Assembly: GCF_900111775.1 (NCBI RefSeq) | Contig: NZ_FOJJ01000040.1 | Span: forward strand, 62,001-126,000 | Direction of reading: 5' to 3' | DNA: 64,000 nucleotides | Origin: Desulfuromonas acetexigens | GTDB taxonomy: Bacteria; Desulfobacterota; Desulfuromonadia; Desulfuromonadales; Trichloromonadaceae | Shown: one piece after another, positions 26,370 through 33,880 of the stretch | Layout of the letters: each line of letters starts with the position of its first letter | How positions within the stretch are numbered: the stretch's first letter is position 1 | The notes under the pieces: model-generated | What the model saw: the letters and a program-made list of their open reading frames with translations, nothing else | Database searches by the model: none | What the model was told of the DNA's origin: nothing | Translations under genes and position numbers: made by a program

Positions 26370-27224
26370 TTAGTTTTCTATTTCTTTCGCAATTTTGTTT
26401 ATTTTTTCTGGAACACCCCAAGAGTCATAAACCTGACTATTGTTCTTTGCTGCTTCTTTCATTGCTGATATATGCTTTGAATTTAAAAATTTTGACTGTT
26501 CAATTAGAGCAATTAGCCTTTTAGACTCTGCGTATGTTTCCGCAAGGATAAGCTTACCCACCAAGGCCCCTGTAATTTTCGGTCCAATAGTTGGATTGAT
26601 GAGGAGTAAATCGAAAAGATTTTGAGCGATCTGTGCCGGGGTTTTCTCCACACCTTGCAATGCTTGATATTTTCCAATAAAACCGTATGGATCCAGACCC
26701 AACCGAACAGAAATAATAGGGAGCTTTCTGCCTATTGCTACACCAACTTCTTGGTCACACCAATTGCTTTCTTTAAAACCAGGGGACAATAGTGCAACTA
26801 AGCCGTCCATTGTAGAAAGGGCCGACTCAATTTCTGACTGCCACTCTTTAGTTGGTTCAATGTCTTCGTGGGCGACAAAAGCAGAAATGCTATATTTTGC
26901 AAGTTCGTCTTTTAAGGATTTTGTTTCTTTTTTCATTTTTGCAAGATGGCTAAGAAACAATCGGGCATCTTGCTCACCCCAGAACCCTGGATTCACAGTG
27001 GATGCAAGCTGGCTTGCCACTCCGAAGTGTTTTGCGAGTTCTAAAAGAGGTTTGGCAGCAGCGTCTCCCAGCATTTGTATTACATAAGTCTCTTTGTTTC
27101 CATTCCATTGATCAGTCCAAGGCAGACCAAACTGCTTAAGCGTAAGGTCAATAAATTCCCACTCTTCTTTTGCCAATTCTTCGGCAATACCCTTTATGTA
27201 TTTAATACGGTCTGATGGATGCAT
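26370..27224 (-). CDS. TIR-domain effector with helical N-terminal domain (probable defence protein)
   Basis: 284 residues. Residues 1-80 form an unassigned helical domain (IAEELAKEEWEFIDLTLKQFGLPWTD...YVIQMLGDAAAKPLLELAKHFG), a type seen ahead of effectors in bacterial defence proteins. The TIR domain follows at about 90-215: ARLFLSHL (strand A), ISAFVAHEDIEPTKEWQSEIESAL, DGLVALLSPGFKESNWCDQEVGVAIGR with the NADase-type Glu, LPIISVRLG. A ~70-residue helical tail ends the protein. TIR enzymes of this kind usually cleave NAD+ to abort phage infection. The gene is AT-rich compared with all neighbours, has AGGAAA 5 nt before its ATG, and lies beside a transposase: signs of transfer. Confidence 0.85.
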   Translation of the reverse strand: MHPSDRIKYIKGIAEELAKEEWEFIDLTLKQFGLPWTDQWNGNKETYVIQMLGDAAAKPLLELAKHFGVASQLASTVNPGFWGEQDARLFLSHLAKMKKETKSLKDELAKYSISAFVAHEDIEPTKEWQSEIESALSTMDGLVALLSPGFKESNWCDQEVGVAIGRKLPIISVRLGLDPYGFIGKYQALQGVEKTPAQIAQNLFDLLLINPTIGPKITGALVGKLILAETYAESKRLIALIEQSKFLNSKHISAMKEAAKNNSQVYDSWGVPEKINKIAKEIEN

Positions 27225-27258
27225 TTTATTTCCTAAATCTAACCACTGTAAGGCCACA

Positions 27259-28375
27259 AGGGACGCTCTTAAAAAATAAAGAACTACCCCTCCAGCTTGA
27301 AATCGTAGTCCCGTGCAAGAACTTCTCCGCGCGCAACGGCATAGCTGATGCCCGGTATGCTCAAACCGAAGGCGCGAGAAAGTTCGGACAGCGACATGCC
27401 CAACTCCTTTGCAGCCCAGAAGCAAACGAGACTTCTTGCTTTGACCCTAGTGCTCTGGCGACTGCGGGAGAAGATGTCAGCGACTTCAATCCCCAAAAGC
27501 GCCGCGGCCCTCTCGGCAAGTCGCTGCAGGTCGTAACCGGAGGATTTCAAGACATACTGCCGATTCAGCGACTCGCCGGCCCGCGAAAGAATAGTCTCCA
27601 CAAAATCCGATTCGCCCAAGATACGCTCATCGCTCATCACATGGCCCCGGCCACAGTGCTTTGCTTCCGCCCAGCAGCCGGAGCTTCGAATCAGCCCTCC
27701 CCCGGTCAAATCCTTACGCTCTCCCTGTTGAAGCCCTTCCTCCATGTAAGCAAAATAAGCTTGCCTGGCGGTGGACGTTCTGTTGCCGAAAAAGGCTAAA
27801 ACATGTGTCACATCCTGCCACGCCACTTCAGCAACGCCGATCAGCGCACCATGACCGCAATACCGGTAACGTTGCAATCCGGCCAGATCGGCGACCAAGC
27901 CGGCCCTGAGAGGGTTCAAATGGATGTAGCGGACCAGTTCCTTGAGATAGACCTCTTCCTGGCAGACGATGGATTTGAAACGGTTCTGGAAAAGCTGGCC
28001 ACTGCGGGAGTGGCGTTTGTTGAATCCGACGACATAGCCGGTCAGTAATCGGCGCATGAGATTGGACAGCGGGACATCGCCGGTCCGAAAAAGAAAGTGC
28101 GCATGATTGGTTAACAGAACCCAGCCATAACAGGCGGTTCTGGTTTCCGGAAGTAATTTCTCCAGGCGCTGGAGAAAATCGTCCCTATCGGCTTTGTTGC
28201 GGAATATGTTGCGACGCTCTATGCCCCGGATCATCACATGATGGAAAACCCCGGGCGCGTCAAGGCGTGCGGTTCGTGGCATTTGGGAAGACTAGCACAG
28301 CGTCGGCGGCAGTCAAATTAATTTCCTAAGAGCGTCCCTCATTTCCTTCCCTAAGAGCGTCCCTCATTTCCTTCC
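27259..28375. mobile_element. RAYT-type element with short inverted ends
   Basis: AGGGACGCTCTTA (27259-27271) and its exact reverse complement TAAGAGCGTCCCT (28327-28339) bracket the transposase gene. The right side has a perfect 25-bp tandem duplication (28326-28350 and 28351-28375), followed by an AGATGG-GGA-CCATCT hairpin (28379-28393). These resemble the REP/palindromic ends mobilised by REP-associated tyrosine transposases. Confidence 0.65.
27284..28282 (-). CDS. REP-associated tyrosine transposase (IS200-like Y1 transposase, RAYT)
   Basis: 332 residues. The Y1 HUH nuclease domain spans about 1-180: MPRTARLDAPGVFHHVMIRGIERR, the metal-binding HUH pair in LLTNHAHFLF, and the catalytic Tyr region in LVRYIHLNPLRAGLV. 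The C-terminal ~100 residues (LQRLAERAAALLGIEVADIF...LSELSRAFGLSIPGISYAV) resemble the DnaA-like/HTH tail of this transposase subgroup. No inactivating change is visible. It is the element that probably generated the short repeats at 27259, 28327 and 30912. Confidence 0.92.
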   Translation of the reverse strand: MPRTARLDAPGVFHHVMIRGIERRNIFRNKADRDDFLQRLEKLLPETRTACYGWVLLTNHAHFLFRTGDVPLSNLMRRLLTGYVVGFNKRHSRSGQLFQNRFKSIVCQEEVYLKELVRYIHLNPLRAGLVADLAGLQRYRYCGHGALIGVAEVAWQDVTHVLAFFGNRTSTARQAYFAYMEEGLQQGERKDLTGGGLIRSSGCWAEAKHCGRGHVMSDERILGESDFVETILSRAGESLNRQYVLKSSGYDLQRLAERAAALLGIEVADIFSRSRQSTRVKARSLVCFWAAKELGMSLSELSRAFGLSIPGISYAVARGEVLARDYDFKLEG

Positions 28376-28455
28376 TAAAGATGGGGACCATCTCTATTTT
28401 TTTCTTGCCAACCAGAATATTTACCACCCCTGCACTTTAGGGTATGGTAATAATT

Positions 28456-28469
28456 ATCACATTAGTGAT
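28456..28469. promoter_or_regulatory. Inverted repeat ahead of the aldehyde dehydrogenase gene
   Basis: ATCAC-ATTA-GTGAT, perfect 5-bp arms, 85 bp upstream of the ATG in an AT-rich stretch; a possible regulator site. Confidence 0.35.
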
Positions 28470-28554
28470 TTTAGGGAGAGAAAAGTAAACGTGAGTGTGC
28501 GTTTTCGTTGGACGCGTTTCGAAACAGACGCTGGCTAAAGAAAGGATGTGTGAG

Positions 28555-29916
28555 ATGTCTGAAAAAATCCAAATCGAAGAAATGATGAAAAAGGCACGCA
28601 TTGCCCAACAGGCCTTTGAACCTTTTGATCAGGCGGGTGTGGATGCAATTGTCAGAGCCGTTGCGAAGATTGTTTATGACCATGCGGAGGAACTTGCTTA
28701 CGACGCCGCAACCGAAACCGGAATGGGCGTTTATGAAGATAAGGTGGCCAAATGCATCGGCAAATCGAAAGTCATCTGGAACCACTTGAAAGATAAAAAG
28801 TCCGTCGGCATCATCGGCCGAGATGAGAGCCGCGGTCTGGTGTTCGTCGCCAAACCCAAGGGGATTGTGGGCGCGATAATGCCCACCACAAATCCTGTTG
28901 TCACCCTCATGTGCAATGCCATGTTGGCTTTCAAGGGGCGTAATGCCATCATTATCGCAGCGCATCCACGGGCAAAAGCCGTCACCTGTAAAACGACCCG
29001 CCTGATCAAAGAAGAAATCGCAAAACTCGGCGGTCCTGAAAATCTTATCCAATGTATCGAAGAGCCATCAATCAAGTTAACTCAAGAACTTATGAAGTCG
29101 GTCGATGTGCTGGTAGCAACGGGCGGGCCCGCAATGGTTGCTGCCGCATACAGCAGTGGCAAGCCATCCTATGGCGTCGGCCCCGGAAACGTTCAGGTAT
29201 TGATCGACATCGATATCGACTATAACGATGCGGCCCAAAAGATCATCTATGGGCGAAAATTCGACAATGGGATTATTTGCTCTGGGGAACAGTCGATTAT
29301 TGCCCCGGCGGATCGATATGAAGAAGTTATCGCAGCATTTAAATCGAATGGCGCCTTCTATGTCGACGATCAAGCCATCGTCGATAAATTCAGAAATGCG
29401 CTATTTGTAGACGGACATCTATTCGCCGATGCGGTTGGACAGAGCGTGGCAAAAATGGGTGAGCTTGCGGGGGTTGAAATCCCTGAAAACACAAAAATCA
29501 TTATGCTGCGTTCGAACGATAGAGATGATGATATTTTGCGCAAAGAGAAGATGTTCCCCGTCATGGTCGCATTCAAATATGACTCATTTGCAGAAGGCCT
29601 TGCCATCGCCAAAAAGAATCTATTTATTGAAGGGGCCGGTCACTCGGCAGCCATTCATTCAAATAATAATAACCACATCGAAGCTGCCGGCATTGAACTC
29701 CCCATCAGCCGTCTGGTCGTCAATGAGCCAAGTTCGACCACAGCCGGCGGCAGCCTGTATAATGGTTTTGCGCCGACCACGACGCTCGGTTGCGGTTCCT
29801 GGGGAAACAATTCCATCTCGGAAAATCTCGATTACAAGCATTTGATCAATATTTCAAGAGTCGGTTATCCCCAGAAAAACAGACCGATTCCAACCGACGA
29901 AGAAATCTGGGCTTAG
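28555..29916 (+). CDS. Acylating aldehyde dehydrogenase (CoA-dependent)
   Basis: 453 residues. NAD-binding and catalytic regions of CoA-acylating aldehyde dehydrogenases are visible: KPKGIVGAIMPTTNPVVTLMCNAMLAFKGRNAIIIAAHP, VLVATGGPAMVAAAYSSGKPSYGVGPGNV and the catalytic Cys in DNGIICSGEQS. The group interconverts acetaldehyde (or succinate semialdehyde) and the acyl-CoA, as used in ethanol oxidation by Pelobacter/Desulfuromonas relatives. No alcohol dehydrogenase is adjacent. Start at 28555 is 8 nt after AGGA; an ATG at 28546 is possible. Lower GC than the core. A strong terminator follows. Confidence 0.88.
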   Translation: MSEKIQIEEMMKKARIAQQAFEPFDQAGVDAIVRAVAKIVYDHAEELAYDAATETGMGVYEDKVAKCIGKSKVIWNHLKDKKSVGIIGRDESRGLVFVAKPKGIVGAIMPTTNPVVTLMCNAMLAFKGRNAIIIAAHPRAKAVTCKTTRLIKEEIAKLGGPENLIQCIEEPSIKLTQELMKSVDVLVATGGPAMVAAAYSSGKPSYGVGPGNVQVLIDIDIDYNDAAQKIIYGRKFDNGIICSGEQSIIAPADRYEEVIAAFKSNGAFYVDDQAIVDKFRNALFVDGHLFADAVGQSVAKMGELAGVEIPENTKIIMLRSNDRDDDILRKEKMFPVMVAFKYDSFAEGLAIAKKNLFIEGAGHSAAIHSNNNNHIEAAGIELPISRLVVNEPSSTTAGGSLYNGFAPTTTLGCGSWGNNSISENLDYKHLINISRVGYPQKNRPIPTDEEIWA

Positions 29917-29950
29917 CTTTATGTGATTTAAAAATCTACAGGGACAACGC

Positions 29951-29986
29951 AAACGGGGTCGTGTCTCCACAGACACGACCCCGTTT
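29951..29986 (+). terminator. Intrinsic terminator of the aldehyde dehydrogenase gene
   Basis: Perfect 16-bp stem AAACGGGGTCGTGTCT / AGACACGACCCCGTTT with a 4-nt loop, followed by T. Confidence 0.92.
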
Positions 29987-30055
29987 TGCCTATTTATCAC
30001 GAAAGGGCACAAAAGGATCAGGTCTCAACTACGGACTCATAACCATGACCAAGCA

Positions 30056-30868
30056 TCCAAGTTGCCAAGTCGACCTTCGCCGATCCTCAGCAGCCCCCTT
30101 CATCGCGGCATCAGTGCGAACACGCCCCAGCCCAAGTATTCGCGGGTGTAAGCGGCGTAGCGCTCGGGTTCCGAGGTCAGTTGGGTGCGAACTTCCTGGG
30201 CCATCTCGTCGTCGGGATTGGCTTCGAGCCAGCGGCGCATGGTCAACCATTTGGCCGCCTCGTAGCGGTCCCAGCCGTCTTGGTCGGCCAGCACCATTTC
30301 GACAACGTCGCAGCCCAGGGAGCAGAAAGAGGCGAGGAGTTCGGGAAGGGAGAGGAAGTCGGAGATGGCGTGGGCGAGACAGCCCTGGGCGACCGCTTCC
30401 GTCGGCGGCAACTGCCGCCAGTAGGGCTCACCGATGAGGATGATCCCGCCGGGGCGCAGGCTCCGCGCCAGCAGCTCGATGGTGCCGGCGACGCCCCCGC
30501 CGATCCAGGTGGCGCCGACACAGGCCGCCACCTCGACCTTCTCGTCGGCAACATAGCCGGCGGCATCGTCATGGATGAACCGGACCTGATCGGCAACGCC
30601 GAGTTCTTCGGCACGGTGTTTCGCCTGATCGGTAAAGAGCCGGCTCAGGTCGATGCCGGTGCCGACGATACCGTGATCGCGCGCCCAGGTACACAGCATC
30701 TCCCCCGAACCGCTGCCGAGGTCGAGCACCCGAGCACCCGCTTCCAGCCGCAGCGCCTCGCCGAGAGTGGCGAGCTTTTCGGGGGTGATCGGGTTGTGGA
30801 TGCGGTGAGCGCTTTCGGTGATGTTGAAGATGCGGGGGATGTCCATTGCGGGGAATTTCCTTACGGGT
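30056..30868. repeat. Direct repeat copy 2 (methyltransferase unit)
   Basis: Counterpart of 25548-26358 in the same orientation, about 3.7 kb away. Recombination between them would remove the TIR gene, transposase and aldehyde dehydrogenase. Confidence 0.85.
30100..30846 (-). CDS. Class I SAM-dependent methyltransferase, copy 2
   Basis: 248 residues, same start MDIPRIFNITESAHR and all methyltransferase motifs (VLDLGSGSGEML, CVGATWIGGG, GGIILIGEPYW) as copy 1. The 19 substitutions include several conservative ones (M/L, E/D, K/Q) and two gained Cys (FRHLGFD becomes FCSLGCD), so both copies appear to be under selection for function. Its upstream region lacks the TIR gene and instead carries a solitary transposase-end sequence at 30912-30945. 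Confidence 0.88.
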   Translation of the reverse strand: MDIPRIFNITESAHRIHNPITPEKLATLGEALRLEAGARVLDLGSGSGEMLCTWARDHGIVGTGIDLSRLFTDQAKHRAEELGVADQVRFIHDDAAGYVADEKVEVAACVGATWIGGGVAGTIELLARSLRPGGIILIGEPYWRQLPPTEAVAQGCLAHAISDFLSLPELLASFCSLGCDVVEMVLADQDGWDRYEAAKWLTMRRWLEANPDDEMAQEVRTQLTSEPERYAAYTREYLGWGVFALMPR

Positions 30869-30911
30869 GTGAATGGATTTTGGCAGGGGACGGGCAGTTC
30901 AACAGCGCCAT

Positions 30912-30945
30912 CGGCAGTCAAATTAATTTCTTAAGGGCGTCCCCT
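30912..30945. repeat. Solitary RAYT-end sequence
   Basis: The 19-bp CGGCAGTCAAATTAATTTC (30912-30930) is identical to 28307-28325 beside the RAYT gene and is followed by TTAAGGGCGTCCCCT, a variant of the element's inverted end. No transposase is attached here: a solo end or excision remnant. Confidence 0.6.
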
Positions 30946-30996
30946 CTTTTCCTCATTATCATCGACTTTGCTCTGGTCGAACGTTCGGGAAAAGAT

Positions 30997-31086
30997 TTAG
31001 CCGTTCTTCTGTTGCTCAATGAACAGGAAAATGGCAGCGGGCGTGCCTGGCTGCAATTGGTGCAGTAACACAAAATCCGCTCTCAT
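30997..31086 (-). CDS. Possible 29-residue leader-type peptide
   Basis: MRADFVLLHQLQPGTPAAIF... ending IEQQKNG, 29 residues, with an excellent GGAGGGAGCAACC site directly before the ATG. It follows a strongly structured stretch on the same strand (31100-31230). It could be a real microprotein, a leader peptide or chance; no homologue is known to me. Confidence 0.35.
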   Translation of the reverse strand: MRADFVLLHQLQPGTPAAIFLFIEQQKNG

Positions 31087-31099
31087 GGTTGCTCCCTCC

Positions 31100-31230
31100 A
31101 CAGACCTCCCAGTCTGTTCTGATCTCAAAGCGCCCTGGGCGTTTATCTGAAGGACTAAAAGCCCTTTTGGTAACCCCAGGGCGATCACCGTCACGGCGTA
31201 TAAATTTGCTCGCCGAGGTTACCTAAGGGA
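31100..31230 (-). ncRNA. Candidate structured RNA / leader
   Basis: Part of a gene-poor stretch (30847-31478). It has a 12-bp helix CCCTT-GGTAACC (31162-31175) / GGTTACC-AAGGG (31217-31230) enclosing CGGCG/CGCCG (31194-31198, 31211-31215). A competing 9-bp helix CGCCCTGGG / CCCAGGGCG (31131-31139, 31175-31183) shares one base with it, and there is an ACAGAC/GTCTGT hairpin (31100-31105, 31112-31117). Mutually exclusive helices recall riboswitches. Strand chosen because a ribosome site and short ORF follow on the minus strand. No known riboswitch class fits. Confidence 0.35.
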
Positions 31231-31328
31231 CGAAGTGCGTGGATGCCTGAGGCAGGACTGCGCTTTTCACCCTTCCCGTCTCAAAATCCCCAAATTCCGC
31301 AAACCCCCGAACCGGCACAGGCCTTATT

Positions 31329-31363
31329 GTGCAAAGATTGCGCACACTATGCAGTAATTGCAC
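31329..31363. promoter_or_regulatory. Enhancer-like palindrome upstream of the minor pilin operon
   Basis: GTGCAAAGATTGC (31329-31341) and TTGCAC (31358-31363) form GTGCAA-N23-TTGCAC. The same 13-mer and the same pair with N24 spacing occur at 17119-17154. The site is 43-77 bp upstream of a sigma54-like promoter. Confidence 0.6.
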
Positions 31364-31405
31364 GATTCGCGCACCCCAAAACGAAAAAAATCAGCAACTT
31401 GGCCG

Positions 31406-31422
31406 CTGGCACAAAACTTTCA
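31406..31422 (+). promoter_or_regulatory. Sigma54-like promoter of the minor pilin operon
   Basis: CTGGCACAAAACTTTCA: the -24 half TGGCAC is exact, the -12 half is TTTCA for TTGCA; GG-N10 spacing correct. Transcription would start about 45 nt before the ATG at 31479. Pilin genes of related bacteria are often sigma54/PilR controlled. Confidence 0.65.
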
Positions 31423-31478
31423 TAAAAGTTGGCCACAGCCCTCTTGTGATGATGAGCGATTCAAAAAGGACACAAGCC

Positions 31479-32021
31479 ATGAAACAACACAACCGACAGG
31501 CCGGGTTCACGCTGATGGAACTGATCATCGTGGTCGCCATTATCGCCATCAGCGCAGCCATCGCCATTCCTGGCATCATGAACTGGCTGCCGAACTACCG
31601 GTTGAGTGGCGCCGCGCGCGAACTATTTTCCAACATGCAGAAAGCAAAATCTGAGGCCGTCAAACGCAACACCAGTGTCGGCATCGCATTCACCACCGTT
31701 GTGTTTCCGGCTACGGGCGGCGGCTACACCGTTTTTATCGATGACGGTGAAGGTGGAGGCACCCCCGCTAATGCCGTTCAAGACGGCGGTGAACGATTGC
31801 TGTTCCAAGTCACCATGCCGCCCAAATGCTCGCTGGTTACTGCAACCTTTGGTGGCATTGCAAGCGCGGGCTACAACTCCCAAGGTCTTCCTTTAGGGGG
31901 AAGGATTGGCCATGCCGTCATAAGAAACGACAGGTCACGCTGGTTCAGAATGGATTTTTCGACCTCTGGCTATCCCAAAATTAGACGAAGTTCCACAGGG
32001 GTTGACGGCAGCTGGCAATAA
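31479..32021 (+). CDS. Type IV minor pilin, FimT/FimU/GspH-like
   Basis: 180 residues. A short leader ends in G|FTLMELIIVVAIIAISAAIAIPG (prepilin peptidase site after Gly, Glu at +5), followed by the pilin helix and a GspH-type globular region (AARELFSNMQKAKSEAVKRN). It is the first gene of a five-gene cluster with PilW, PilV, PilX and PilY1 types, which builds the priming complex at the pilus tip. Start at 31479 from AAGGACAC; the longer frame is not a leader. GC content is below the core genome. Confidence 0.93.
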   Translation: MKQHNRQAGFTLMELIIVVAIIAISAAIAIPGIMNWLPNYRLSGAARELFSNMQKAKSEAVKRNTSVGIAFTTVVFPATGGGYTVFIDDGEGGGTPANAVQDGGERLLFQVTMPPKCSLVTATFGGIASAGYNSQGLPLGGRIGHAVIRNDRSRWFRMDFSTSGYPKIRRSSTGVDGSWQ

Positions 32022-32041
32022 CCAAAACAGGAATGAATATC

Positions 32042-32749
32042 ATGAAGAATAAACCCTTAATTTCGCACATGGAACAACGCGGCTTCACTCTGGTTGAAGT
32101 TCTTATCGCTCTGGCCATATCCGGCCTGTTGCTGACAGCAGTTTATGCGGCCTTCCAGTCGCAGCAGAAGAGCTACCTGACCCAAGACCAGGTTGCGGAA
32201 GTTCAGCAAAATATTCGCGCCGGAATAAGCTCGCTGATTCAGGAACTACGTATGGCGGGATATGATCCGTACAGATCAGGCAACGTTGGCATTACGGATG
32301 CCCAAGCGACAAGTATAACCTTTACCCAGGTCGCCGATGATGATGGCATTGATAATGACAACGCAGATAATGATGATGAAAGTTCGACGGGTGCGGATGA
32401 GGTCGGTGAGTTGAAAAGTGTAACCTTCGAACTCTACGATGCCTACGACGATGGTGATACCGATATTGGCCGACAAGTCGGCAACGACTCTAATACAAAA
32501 CGAGCCATTGCCGAAAATATCGATCAACTGGAATTTCGGTATTTAGACGAAGATGGCGAGGTAACTGCGAATGAGCGCGACATCCGCAGTGTCCAGCTTT
32601 CAGTGTTGGCCCGCGCAGATCGGCCTGACATGCAGTTCACCAATACCCAAACCTATACCACGGCATCCGGCGCCGTCTGGGGGCCATACAACGACAACTT
32701 CCGCCGACGCTTCCAAATCATCACGGTGCAATGCCGCAACATGGAGTGA
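32042..32749 (+). CDS. Type IV minor pilin, PilW-like
   Basis: 235 residues. Prepilin signature RGFTLVEVLIALAISGLLLTAVYAAF with Glu at +5, then a PilW-like domain (QDQVAEVQQNIRAGISSLIQELRMAGYDP). An acidic Asp/Asn-rich loop (DDDGIDNDNADNDDESS) could bind calcium. ATGs at 32033 and 32042 are both possible; AGGA favours the second. Second gene of the operon, 20 nt after FimT-like. Confidence 0.9.
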   Translation: MKNKPLISHMEQRGFTLVEVLIALAISGLLLTAVYAAFQSQQKSYLTQDQVAEVQQNIRAGISSLIQELRMAGYDPYRSGNVGITDAQATSITFTQVADDDGIDNDNADNDDESSTGADEVGELKSVTFELYDAYDDGDTDIGRQVGNDSNTKRAIAENIDQLEFRYLDEDGEVTANERDIRSVQLSVLARADRPDMQFTNTQTYTTASGAVWGPYNDNFRRRFQIITVQCRNME

Positions 32750-32755
32750 TGAATC

Positions 32756-33184
32756 ATGTACCCAAAACTTTTGTCCGATTCTTCCGGTTTCACCCTGATT
32801 GAGGTACTCATCACCCTGGTGATCTTTGCCGTCGGCATTCTGGGGCTGGCCCTGATGCAGATTTCGGCCATCAAGGGCAACTCCGTTGCCAACCGGGTTA
32901 CAGAAGCAGCCAACATCGCCAGTGATCAAATCGAACAGATTTTCAGCTGGGATTATAACGACAACCGCCTTGAAGAAGACACGAACGGCACCTATACCCT
33001 CACCAATGGCGCAGATCAAGTTGCCGACGGCCATCGATTGGATGCCGGTGGCAACTATGACATCATCTGGAATGTTCAGGAAAATACCCCGGTAGCGGAC
33101 AGCAAAACTGTAGCTGTCACCGTCATCTGGTTTGACAAGGGGCAGAGCAAGGCACTCATCCTGTCCACTATAAAGACCCCATAA
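32756..33184 (+). CDS. Type IV minor pilin, PilV-like
   Basis: 142 residues with prepilin signature SGFTLIEVLITLVIFAVGILGLALMQ, the PilV hallmark, then a short globular domain (NRVTEAANIASDQIEQIFSW). Starts 6 nt after the previous stop behind GGAG. It would join the minor-pilin priming complex in the inner membrane/periplasm. Confidence 0.93.
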   Translation: MYPKLLSDSSGFTLIEVLITLVIFAVGILGLALMQISAIKGNSVANRVTEAANIASDQIEQIFSWDYNDNRLEEDTNGTYTLTNGADQVADGHRLDAGGNYDIIWNVQENTPVADSKTVAVTVIWFDKGQSKALILSTIKTP

Positions 33185-33210
33185 TGGCATTTCCGCCAAA
33201 CGAGGATTTC

Positions 33211-33810
33211 ATGAACGACCGTCTACAAACCAACGAAAAAGGCTTTGTACTGATCAGCGCCATGCTGTTTCTGATCATCCTGACCACGATTGGCATTCTA
33301 GCCACCAACATGACCACGGTGGAATTGCAGATTTCCGCCAATGACCGCATCACTAGAGAAGACTTTTACAACCAGGAAATGGGCTTGACGATTGCAAAAA
33401 TAAATTACCAAGATTGGATGACCAGTGAGTTTGTTAAAGACAGTACAACGGCCGCTTATTTCCCAGAATCCGGCACCCTGAGTACAGATGCTAACGGAAA
33501 CGGCATTGATGATCGCAGTGAAATCACCAACAGCGCTGGGGAGGTTATCGCCATCTACAAAGCTCGTAAAATTGACTCTCCAGCAGCAATTATAAGCACG
33601 TGGGAAGATGCGGACAAATTTGGCAGTGCAGCCAATCATCCGGCAAATCAGATTCCGGTACTTGAACATAAAACCGACGCATCCAAAGTTCCTGGAAGCG
33701 GCTACGGAGCAGGTAATGTGTTAAGGCGCTATGCTTTAACCGCTTATTCACCCAGAAACGATCGTAATGTCATTCTTCAAGAGGGCCTGATTCGCGCATT
33801 TCCACAATAA
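33211..33810 (+). CDS. Type IV minor pilin, PilX-like
   Basis: 199 residues. The N-terminus NEKGFVLISAMLFLIILTTIGILATNMTT fits PilX: class III-type signal with G|F and no Glu at +5, which is normal for the tip pilin of this class. The globular part includes an EF-like TDANGNGIDDRSEI segment. Start at 33211 uses GAGG. It is immediately upstream of PilY1, its usual partner. Confidence 0.88.
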   Translation: MNDRLQTNEKGFVLISAMLFLIILTTIGILATNMTTVELQISANDRITREDFYNQEMGLTIAKINYQDWMTSEFVKDSTTAAYFPESGTLSTDANGNGIDDRSEITNSAGEVIAIYKARKIDSPAAIISTWEDADKFGSAANHPANQIPVLEHKTDASKVPGSGYGAGNVLRRYALTAYSPRNDRNVILQEGLIRAFPQ

Positions 33811-33880
33811 GACACCATAACCATGAGGTTTTTTTACTGCCTTGCCATCGGCAGGCGTTACCCCGAACAAGGAGTACCCT

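Noticed and set aside
28326-28375. Short tandem repeat as a CRISPR remnant
   Set aside because: Two 25-bp copies are directly adjacent with no spacer and share sequence with the RAYT ends; no cas genes.
30885-30899. GG-N10-GC sigma54-like match on the plus strand
   Set aside because: Three other mismatches and no gene closely downstream in that direction.
31100-31230. GEMM (cyclic di-GMP) riboswitch ahead of the pilus operon
   Set aside because: The expected conserved GEMM elements are not found, and the sigma54-like promoter lies downstream of this structure.
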